Positions 45,096 to 55,079 of a DNA stretch of 64,000 nt are shown here, piece by piece. Each line of letters opens with the position of its first letter. The stretch's first letter is position 1. Position numbers and translations under genes: made by a program. The stretch spans positions 38,405 to 102,404 of the forward strand of contig JAAOMT010000496.1 of NCBI GenBank assembly GCA_016748015.1, given 5' to 3'. The notes below the pieces were generated by a model. That model had not been told where the DNA came from and searched no databases. It saw only the letters and a list, made by a program, of their open reading frames with translations. The DNA is from Geosiphon pyriformis (taxonomy: Eukaryota > Glomeromycota > Glomeromycetes > Archaeosporales > Geosiphonaceae).

Positions 45096-46549
45096 TACTA
45101 TCAGTAAAATATTAGGAGCTTTAAAATATTGATATTTAAATCTGCATTTTTTAAAGAAAAGAATTTTTACAAAAATCAAATCAACATTTAGGTTTTATAT
45201 TAAATATGTGTTTAACAGATAATCTGTTTTTTTTTTACTAGTTTTTTAATATGAATATTAAATTTAAAATCTAATACAGTTTTTTTAATAAATTTTATAA
45301 TAATTAATATATTGACTTTTAATAATTTTTCGAAACTTAATTTGATTTTTATTTTAATAGCTTTTTAAAATTTTAGTTATAATATTTAAAATTTGGTAAT
45401 TTTATAATTACTGTAAAATTAAAAATATTCTTTAATTTAATAATATTTAATTACATTTGTAATTCATGATAAATCAAATTATTAATAATAAGAATAATAA
45501 TTGAATAAATCAAAAAATATTGTAATAGTAAGTTCATGTTTTTATTTGAATTAGTAATAAAATATAATAGAACATAATATCATTATTTATTATTTTTAAT
45601 TATCAAGATTGATTTTAATTTTTAATTATATTTTAATAAAAAGTAATTTTAAAAATTTATTATACATAATATACTTTTAAGATTATATTATAATTAAATT
45701 GCTTATATTTTAACATTGAAAATAATTTTTTTTAATATGAAAATTTAATATTTAAATCGTAAATGGATAGAAGTTGTTTAAGAAATTAAAAATACTTCTA
45801 ACATAAGCTGTAAAATATTACAATAAATAAAGCCTTTCATAATTTTTTAATTTAAATAAAAACCAATTGCTTTTTTTGGGAAGTGTTAAAAAATATATAT
45901 TGATTGATGCTTACTGCTCTTAAAAATTTATTGATAAATTACTTTTACATTTTAAAATTTTTTGCTTTATAATTTTAAACAAAAGCTAAAATTTTTAGAA
46001 CAATCAAATCAATTAGATGCAAGAAAACTTCTTTGGAAAAATTAATTGAAATTATTTAAAGAGATAGAATTGTCTAAAATGAAATTGAATATATTTTAAC
46101 TCAAACTATAAAAGACAATAATATATATTTGCTCATTATCTTATTCAATTACAAAAATTGCAAAATATTAATTCAATAAAATTTGCAAAAAAAGAAATAA
46201 TTAAATTTAATTAGTTCCTAAAGCACTTCTTAAATCATCTTACAAATTTTTTTGAAATCATGTCTGCTTCTAAATTTTATCAATGGAAAAAGTAGATTTT
46301 AAAAAAATTAACTACAATAATCTTAAATTATAAATAGAAGAAACTAATTTAAAAATTTGAATATAAAAATCTTATAATTTTTTACGAATTGAAAATATAT
46401 TTAAAAAATACTTTTATAATACAGCAGAAACTATTTTTGATATTATGAATAGATTTTTAGATTAAGAAAAAAGTAGTCTTTAATTAATAAAATAATTAAT
46501 TCTAAACTGATAATATGAAACTAAAAAAGATAAAACTGATAAGAATTAA
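45096..46549. other. AT-rich stretch; possible 5' extension of Sel1-kinase pseudogene
   Basis: No certain gene. From about 46000 the plus strand holds stop-ridden coding-like text (NEIEYILTQTIKDNNIYLLI at about 46080-46140) that may be the N-terminal part of the Sel1-kinase pseudogene that follows. 45096-46000 shows nothing. Confidence 0.4.
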
Positions 46550-48720
46550 GATTTATTATAAGAGTTAATTATTAGAGCTCAAAAAAAATTTAATAGTTTT
46601 AAAGAAGATAGATATGAAAACAGAAGTTTGAAATCAATTAATTGCCAAATTTTTTTCATGTTAATTTATTAAAAAGCAGTTTCTAAATAATACTATAATT
46701 AAGTTAGTTTAATCAACTTAAAGAAATCTAAGATAAAACATATTCAAATGGAAGTCTTAATTTTTGTAAATATGATACACTTTTTCTTGGTCCCATATTA
46801 AAAATAATTTTTGATAATGCAACTTTGAAGCTAGATTTTTTATTTAAAAATTTATTATAACCAGCAATAATTAAAGTATTAAGTTTTTAATAGTTTCTAA
46901 TTGTTTAAGCAATGTAAATAATTGAAAACACAGCTTTACATTTGGTTATTTTTTTAGCTAGTAAATATTCAAAAGTTGCTAATTTAGTAAAAATATATCT
47001 TGGGAACAATTAAAAAACACTTAAAGACTTATTCAGTTGTTTGAATAATAAAAGTTTAAAGTTTTCAACAGATCATATTTTATTCAGCTTTTTTTTAGAA
47101 CATGGAATTGAAAATATTCTTAATTTAAAAAAAAATTTCTAGAATTTCAGAAAGCAGTGAATTCAAAAGATTCTTTTGAATAATTCTTTTAAAATTATTG
47201 CTACAACAATGTAATTGGTGTTTTACAAGATCAAAAAAAAGCATTTTTACTCTATTTAAAAGCAGTAAAAGCAAGTAATATGAATGCTTAAAAAAATTTT
47301 GCATGTTGCTATAATAATGGAAAAAGAATAACAAAAATTTGAAAAAAGCATCTGAACTCTATTCAAAAGCTGCAGGAGAACATACAATAGCACAATTTGC
47401 TCTTGGAAATTGTTATCATAATGGATAGAAACAACAAAAGCAGCAGATATGAGACATACAAAATCAAAAAATAATCTTGTACTTTGTTATGATAATAGGT
47501 AGGAAACAACAAAAAATGAGAAAAAAGCATTTTAATTTCTATTTAAAAGCAGCAGAGACAAAACATACTAATGCACAATACAATCTTAGACTTTGTTATC
47601 AAAATAGATTAAAAACAATGAAAAATTTAGAAAAATCATTTGAGTTTTATTTAAAACAGCAGAGATAGGACATATTAGTGCACAAAATAGTCTTGGAGTT
47701 TCTTATCAAAATAAATAGAGAACAATAAAAAGTGAAAAAAAAGCATTTAAAAACAGCAAAAATGAATAATACAATTACACAATATAATTTTGTACTTTGC
47801 TATAAAAAAGAAAAAAAAATAACAAAAAATAAAGAAAAAGCATTTAAATTCTATTTAAAAGCAGCAGAAACAAATAACTTAAGTTTTTAAAATCATTTTT
47901 CTGATTTAAATGTCTTTAATCTTACTTTACAAAATCAAAATGATTTAGAACATTTTATTTTACAATTTCAAAATCAAGGTTTAAAATGCCCAAATGATTC
48001 TAAAAGTAAGTTTTTAGATTTTAAAGCTTTTTTTAACAGACTTTCAGATAAATTTAAATGTTTTAAATGTGGTAGCTTGAATATAATTATTACTAGATTT
48101 CCTATATGTCTATTTTGTAGTATTGATAAAAGTGATAATAATTTATTTGAAGTTGGTTTATTGAAATATCCAGAATGCTATTACATATTAAAAGATCTAC
48201 TTTGGTGTAAATATTGGTAATTATTACAATTGTTAAAAAGTTAAGAACATAGATTAATAAAAATAATAATATTGATTAGTATATAAAATATATGCAGAAA
48301 ATTTCTAAAAGCTGCAGAAGCTGCTTAAAGTAAATTTTTTTTGACGAAATTAAATTTTTAAATAAAATAGAACAGAAAAGATTTTGAATTATTAAAGAAG
48401 ATATATAAAAAAAAAACCAATTTTTATTTCAAGACAAAAAAATCAAAAGTATAAGAGAAGTAATATTATGAAAGTTGCTTTAAAATGTTTTAAAAATAAC
48501 TAAAATATAAAATTTATTAATTCAATTGAGATAATTTTGTTTAATATATTTTTCGAATTTATATTAATCTTTTTTCTTTTTCTAATATTGGAAAATAATT
48601 GAAATAGTTTATTGCTTATCTTTATTGTGTTTTTTGCAAATACATTCTTTAATGCTATAAAATCACAAAAGACATTACAACTAATAAATTTATTATGATT
48701 TTACTATTTTTAGACATAAA
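46550..48720 (+). pseudogene. Sel1-repeat, zinc-ribbon, kinase pseudogene, copy B
   Basis: Decayed paralog of the gene at 55080-57840. An N-terminal helical part reads AQKKFNSFKEDRYENRSLKS at about 46575-46640 and FFLEHGIENILNLKK at about 47090-47130. Degenerate Sel1-type repeats (FYLKAAETKHTNAQYNLRLC, 47520-47610; FKFYLKAAETNNLS, about 47840-47885) follow. Then a segment LQNQNDLEHFILQFQNQG and two cysteine pairs CFKCGSLNIIITRFPICLFC (about 48058-48120) form a zinc ribbon, and a second ribbon half ends LLWCKYW. After 48330 the text parallels copy A into the kinase N-lobe (FIMILLF at about 48695) and then stops being recognisable. Stops are present in every repeat. The kinase C-lobe is absent. 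Confidence 0.65.
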
Positions 48721-48989
48721 GTATTGTTCCAAACTTTTGACTTTTTTGGGCAATCAAGTTTTTTTATTATACAAAATTTACAATAATATTTTGTTACAAT
48801 TGACTATTTTTTATTATTGTTACAACATGTTTCTATGAATGACTATTTTTTTTCACAGTTGATATATTTTAGCTTTGGATATCTATATTTTTGTTCTCTT
48901 TTGCTTAATGTTTTATATTAAAAAATAGATAATAGTTAGTTTTTTTGGTTAAAAAATAAGTAGCATTAGATGATTGCTACTGGTATTTT
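48721..48989. other. AT-rich spacer
   Basis: About 270 bp between the truncated kinase pseudogene and repeat R1. Nothing recognised. The kinase C-lobe that should follow is missing here. Confidence 0.45.
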
Positions 48990-49990
48990 TTTTTCAAATT
49001 GAGAGTAAAAATAAGTTGGTTTTAAAATTATGTGCTTAAAAAACTTGATAAATTTGTAAGATAAATTTGTTTTTCTTTTTCTAAAATTTGATTAATGGTT
49101 TTTTGATGATAACAATTTTAAAATAACTATATATTGTTAATTATATGTAATATTTATAATAGCTAATTTAAAGTTCTTAAATTATTTAATTAAAAGTGGT
49201 TTTAGTTTTGATTAACCAATTATTATTAATAAAAGCTTAATACTACATGACTTGCATAATAAAAATTTTAATAAGTATTATTATGCTATTGACTTTAAAT
49301 AAAAAGTTGTATATTTTATTAATAAAAATTTTTATAATTTTGTATTATTAGTTTAATCAACTTAGTAATCTATTAATTTATAAACTGTTTTATAATAATA
49401 TTAAAATCTATTTTATTAAATAATAATTTGCTGTATTCTTCATTTAAATCAAAAAAAATTGTTATTAAGATATTATTTTTTATAATTATAGTTAATAAAA
49501 TAATAATATTAAATATATTGTGTTCTAAATTTTTAGTAATATATTATTTATTAGACATAATAAGAAGACATAAATAGATTAAGAATTTAGAAATTAAAAT
49601 TGTGAATTTGCCAAATTTTTGGCATAGTTTTTTTGTTATTAGTTAATATTATTAAAAATTTTTAATTTTTAGTTCTGTTATATATTTTTTAATTTTAGAT
49701 TACTATTTAGTACTTGAACCAAAAATTGTTGTTAAAGTAATTACTATAATTATAATAATTTTTATAATTATGACTAATAAATAATTTATAATTGTTATAT
49801 TTATAATTAAAATATTAAAAAATAATATTAAAATAATTAATATTGTTTTTATTAAATTATAAATTTATAGTTCAAGTTTGAAATTAGCAATCAAAGTTTT
49901 AATATTAAATTTTTAATTATTATTAACTTAATTATTATTTATAATTAATTTTAATATGTTTTTGTTTATAATAATAATTATAATTAATTT
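48990..49990. repeat. Dispersed repeat R1, right copy
   Basis: Same-orientation copy of the repeat at 25850-26945. It keeps more C and G than the left copy, for example GCCAAATTTTTGGCATAG where the left copy has ACCAAATTTTTTGTATGG. No coding potential. Confidence 0.6.
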
Positions 49991-51399
49991 AAAAACAATA
50001 GTTAAAAATTAATTTTCGAAATAATTGTTGTTTTTATTATTGTTATAACATACTAAAAATTAATATTTAAATTTTATATTTATTCTTGTATTTATTACCA
50101 ATCAATTTTTAATATTGTAATTTTAGCACTTTTTTTTAATCAATTTATTTTAACAACAAAATAATACAAAAGTAAAAAAATGAAAAAAATAATAATAAAA
50201 TCGTTATTTTATTAATAACTATAATTAAAAACTATAGTTTTAATGTAGTTAAATTTTTGAATAAATGCTTTTAATATAAGTTATTTTAACAAATCTAATA
50301 TTTAAAAATAAATATTGATTTATAAACTTAGATAGTAAATTATTGTTGTAATTTATATTAGAAAAAATTTACTTTAAGTGCTAAATTACTAATTATTAAA
50401 ATTAATTTTTATTAAATAAAAAAAATTTAATAAAAAAATTATTATTTTTTTGTTTTAATACTATTATTATATATATATAAATCTTTAAAATATGAAATTT
50501 TTAGAATTTTAATAATTTTTATATTTTTTGTATTATTATTAAAATTTTAACATTTTTAAAATTTCTTAAATTTTTTTTAGTATTCTTGAAATTTTATCTT
50601 ATTTAACAATTTCTAATATATAATTGGTTAATTTATGCTATATGTTAATTATTAATTATACTTTATAAATAATATTTAATTACTATATATTACAATTTAA
50701 AAAAACTAATATATTGTAATTGTTGTAAATTATCTTACAAAATAATTTAAAGCAAAAGATATCTAAAAAAGAGATGTAAAATCAATTACAAGTTTCATTT
50801 ACAAAAAACATTATTTGTAAACATAAATGTTTAATTAAATTACTTTCTTAATAAAGACTTATTTAGTTTAAATAATTACAGAAAAAAACTTTTAAAAAAC
50901 ATTTTATCAAAGAGTTTTATTTTTTTTAACATATTAGAAAAAAAATAACAAATTACAACTACTTAAAAATATTTTTTCTAATAAAAATAAAAGACAATAT
51001 ATTCAAAATTAGTTAATTTTTAATATTAAAAAGAGCAATAATTTTATAAGCAGTATCTAAAATAAAATTAAACAATATAAAAGTTAGAACAAAACTGACA
51101 ATATAAAAAAATATAACACAAAAAAAGAAAAAAAAATTACCAATTAATCTATGCAAATGAAATATTGTTTTTTTGAAGTAACTTAAAAAAAAAGGTAAAT
51201 ATTAATGTGTTCAAAGAGTTTACTAATAAATGTTTTTGTATTAGTTTTTTTAATATATATAAAGATAGTAGAAAATAAAAAAAAATTATTAGCATTTTAA
51301 AATAGTTGTTTACAGCCAATTTTTGCTCTTTTGTGTATTGCCAAAACCATAGTTTTACAAGTTTTTTATCATAAATTTTTAATATCTATGTTTATATAA
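49991..51399. other. AT-rich stretch without recognisable genes
   Basis: About 1.4 kb of A+T-rich sequence. No coding-like patch or repeat was recognised by eye. Confidence 0.45.
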
Positions 51400-52045
51400 C
51401 ATAAATAATAGAGAAATATTTTAAACTTTTGCTTACTAAAGAGACCAAAAAAAAACTTGTTTGATACTATTTGCTTTAGTATTACTTTGATCTAAAAATA
51501 TACTAAAGTATTTACTAAAAATACTTTTTTTAATGATTTATAATATTACAGTAATAGTTTTATTTCTTTATTGCATACAAAAAATGTACACTAATATTTC
51601 AATATTTATATTTATTTCAAACATATAATGTAAAAAAATACCAGTTATGTTTATTGGTTTTGTGTGTAAAATCTATTAGAGTTAACCATCTATAACATCA
51701 AAGTTTTGGAATATGTAAAAACAATATCTTGGGTAAACTGCTGGGAAACATCTTAAAAAACTGGTGAGAAATACAATACAATTTAGTATAATATTTTCGA
51801 TTACTTAGATGTGATATAATCTCAAAATTGTCTTGTTTTAACTTAGTAATACCAATAAAGTAAGTCTCTATAGGTCTATAAAGTTTATATTTGATGTTTA
51901 CGATTTTTTTTGTCTTAAATTTTGAGTAGAATTACCAAGACTTAATATATTAGCATATTTCTTAACAGTATTAACAATAACTACCAGAGAGTAATACTTA
52001 ACTGCTTTTTTTTAACCAAGATTCAAAAAATTTCAGAGCATTTCA
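51400..52045. repeat. Dispersed repeat R2, right copy
   Basis: Same-orientation match to 20460-20985. It is the better-preserved copy, e.g. AACTACCAGAGAGTAATACTTAACTGC against AATTATTTATAATGTATAATCTTTGAATGC. Its minus strand has a short coding-like stretch (KKAVKYYSLVVIVNTVKKYA, about 51940-52010) which I could not assign. Confidence 0.55.
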
Positions 52046-53274
52046 ACTTGTTGTTAGGATAAGTTTAGGGCTTATATAGGTATTAGGCTTAAGAGTGTTT
52101 ATTATTAAGATTAAAAACACGATTAAGACTTATCAAAAAACAGTAAAACTTGTTAAAAAAAACTGTGTAAAACTTATTGTAAAAAAAGTGAAAATTTGTT
52201 GTGAAAATTTGTCAAATAAAAAACATAAAAAAAAACATGAAAAGCTCTTCAAAAAAATCAACCAATAAAATACATGTTTTCATAAATCATTGATTAACTA
52301 TATATTCTCTATTATAATGTAATTATACATCAGCAATTGGCATTATGTAAAATATATTCTGCTTTAGCCTCCCTTTATTTATGGATAATTGACTAAATAA
52401 AATAAAATAAAAGTATTTATTCTTAAAAATATCTAAAAACTAAAAATAGTGAATAAAAGTAGAATGTAAATTAATATAATTGGTCTTAAAATCATAGTTG
52501 CTAATTTTTTCAAAAAATCCAAAAATAGAGAGAATAATTTGCAATTGGTAATAAAAATAATACTGCTGTTATAATTTTAATATTTGTTTATTTAAAAAAT
52601 TATAAGAGCAAGTTTCTTATTTTTCAAAAAATATTAGATTGATTTCAATTGAATTATAGCTATTGATATCTTTAATTATTAAACTTAAATTGTTAAAGTT
52701 TAGCTCTAAAATTATTGGTTAAATTTTGAAATCTTTTGAAATAATTTTATACATATATTTATTAATAATGGTTAAATACCGATATAAATTGTGTATTTTT
52801 TATAATTTTACTCAATTAAAACTATACTATACAAAATTATTTAGATTTAAACAAAAAAATAAGTTTAGTTAACTAAATTTAAAACATAAAATATGATATA
52901 TATTTTAAAAATATCACATTTTTTAATCATCTATTTACAATTTGACAAAACAGTATTATTATTGAAAGTTAAATTGTTTTTTCTATTTTCTTTTTAATTT
53001 AATTAAAGCCACATTTGTTTACAAAGTTTTATTATAAAAACATAAACTAATTTTGTTATCTTTAACATTAAACGATTTAATAAATAAAATAAATTTAAAA
53101 GTTAACAAAGAACTTTTTTTATAATACTCATAAACACATAATTATATTATTTACATTAACAATGTTTTTTTTTGTTTTTTAATAATTAATTAATAAAATA
53201 AATAAAATATTTCATAAAATATTTTGCTCTATTTAAATAACATTATTGTATATTCAAAAAATAAAGGTTTGTTT
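52046..53274. other. AT-rich stretch without recognisable genes
   Basis: About 1.2 kb. 52085-52270 has loosely repeated AAAACTTGTTAAAAAA-like words. No gene recognised. Confidence 0.4.
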
Positions 53275-53392
53275 ACTTGGAACTTTAAAAGAGCCAAGTT
53301 AGTTTGGTACAAAGCTCGAGTAAGTTGAGCTCAAGCTGAATTTGAGCCAGAATTTTTAAAGCTTAGCTTAGTTTTATTAACTTATATATAAT
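53275..53392. mobile_element. Possible MITE-like remnant with GAGCTC/GAGCC words
   Basis: An island richer in G+C than its surroundings: TTGGAACTTTAAAAGAGCC, TTGGTACAAAGCTCGAG, TTGAGCTCAAGCTG, TTTGAGCC and AAGCTTAGCTTAG. Repeated and partly palindromic AGCTC-type words are typical of sub-terminal regions of hAT-like miniature elements in fungi. No target duplication was identified, so the assignment is tentative. Confidence 0.35.
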
Positions 53393-53597
53393 TGTGTTAT
53401 GTGAATAATATGTCTTAAACAATTTTATGAACATTACCATTTTTGTGCAAAACTAATAGATTATAACATATTATCAATAATAATGGATCAGTTTAGGGCT
53501 TAAGTTTAACAAAGATTATTTAAAAATAACGAAAGATTATTCTGCACTTATTAAATTTCGAAAAAAAAATGCTTTCCAAATTGTTTTTAATAATAAA

Positions 53598-53641
53598 ATA
53601 TAATATTATGCGTTTTCTACATGTGACCAGGCACTCGGAAT
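53598..53641 (-). repeat. Short LINE 3'-tail fragment
   Basis: In minus orientation the sequence CCGAGTGCCTGGTCACATG, continuing TAGAAAACGCATAA, matches the LINE tails (CCAAGT, CTGGTCACATGTAG and GCACATAA words). About 28 of 32 positions agree with a consensus drawn from the other tails here. It keeps more CpG than the long copies. Only about 45 bp are recognisable. Confidence 0.6.
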
Positions 53642-53735
53642 TATTTCCAATTTATAATATGTATAATAATTTTTTAAAAAACTATTATTTAATAAAGAAA
53701 AACTTTTTTAAGAATTTGCTACAAATTTTTTATTA

Positions 53736-53942
53736 TTACTCTCTTATCAGAAAAGAAAAATTTGAGAAACTGCCTTCATAACTGAGTTTATTTTTTACTA
53801 TTTCGACTTTTCGACCTTTTTTTACAGCAAAATTAGCATACATACAATATAAATCATTCACAAATAAACCAGCCTTATCTCTTTCAGCTTTCGAATGGGT
53901 TTTCATTAAAATATTTTGCCTGTTTTCTTCTTCCTTAATTAT
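53736..53942 (-). pseudogene. prfA: Peptide chain release factor 1-like fragment
   Basis: The minus strand is open for 68 codons and reads IIKEEENRQNILMKTHSKAE, then KAGLFVNDLYCMYANFAVKK, then GRKVEIVKNKLS and GSFSNFSFLI before TAA at 53736-53738. Class-1 release factors of the bacterial/organellar type share the order N-x-x-EIR-x-x-xGGDEA-x-LF-x-x-DL-x-RMY-x-x-(Y/F)A-x-x-x-GWKVE-x-(I/V), then GG-(F/Y)-x-x-(I/V)-x-F-x-I. Here the GGDEA word appears as ERDKA, which three G-to-A changes would explain. The tRNA-mimic GGQ domain is absent. It could derive from a Mollicutes-related endobacterium of the fungus or from the nuclear gene for the mitochondrial factor. The assignment rests on pattern recognition. 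Confidence 0.55.
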
Positions 53943-55079
53943 TTGTTATTGAATTTATTAATAAAAGCAATTGCAACAAAAAATAAAAAATTTATCAACC
54001 AAAAAATTTCAATATTAATATAATAAATACCCAATAAAATTCAAATTAATTAAAAAATAAAACAATATAAAATATTTTTTATAACTATTTTCAAAATTGA
54101 ATTGTTTTATAAGATAAATAATAATTACAAAACATGAAGTAAAATTTTTATTGAAATTATTGCTGTTATATTAACTTAGTTGATTTGTAATAATATTTTA
54201 TTGTTTATTTTAAAAACTTGTTAAATAAAACATTGACCTGATAATTAATTTTATATGCAAAAATAGTGTTAAAGTTTTTAATCATTAGACTTTAAATTAT
54301 AAACTGTTTTTTTTGGCTTTAACAAAACTTTAATGTTTTGATTTATTGTTTAATTTGATTGGTTAGTTTATTGTTATGTGCTCAAATTACCTGGTTAACT
54401 AACTGTAAAAACTCAAGTCTAAAATTTGATTTTAAAATAAATTTTACAAAAAAGCCAATTTATGTTTTATTTATAACAATATAAAAAAATTTACTAATAC
54501 AAATTTTTATTACAATAAAACAGATAAAAACATTAATAAGTAATTAAAATGAATAAAAAACAGTTTATTTATAAATAAATTATTATTAAAGCAAAAATAT
54601 TTCAAGCCATTTTAAATGATTGCTCATTAATTTTTGAATTTTTATAAGTTTTTTTTTGTTTTTTAAATTATCTTTAAAAGTAATAAATTTCAATTTATTT
54701 TTAATTCAAAAGTATTAAATAATAAAAATATTATATCACCATAAATTTAGTTTTATATTTTTATAATATAAACAATCTTTTGTCAAATCTTCAAATCTAA
54801 TTTTAGTTGCCAAAATACAACAGATAATTTTTTGATGTGTGTTTAACACATTTATTCTTATATTTTTTATTTTTATTACTTATATGTTAAAATATTTTAA
54901 TAAATATTATTGTTTGATTCAAAGTAAACTAAAACAAAAGTTTTGTAAATATTTCAGTTTTTAATAATGTGATTTTCTCAATATAATTAATTTATATTTC
55001 ACGAAATTGCTTTATTGAAATAAAGATTTTTTCATGATAAAATTCATTAAACTGTTTCTAAACAATGTTAATTAAATTG
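53943..55079. other. AT-rich stretch without recognisable genes
   Basis: About 1.1 kb between the release-factor fragment and the Sel1-kinase pseudogene. No further release-factor sequence or other gene was recognised. Confidence 0.45.

Noticed and set aside
47125-47334. Minus-strand 69-codon ORF opposite the Sel1 pseudogene
   Set aside because: Antisense of the Sel1 repeats; it is rich in Leu/Phe as expected from reversed Lys/Asn-rich coding sequence.
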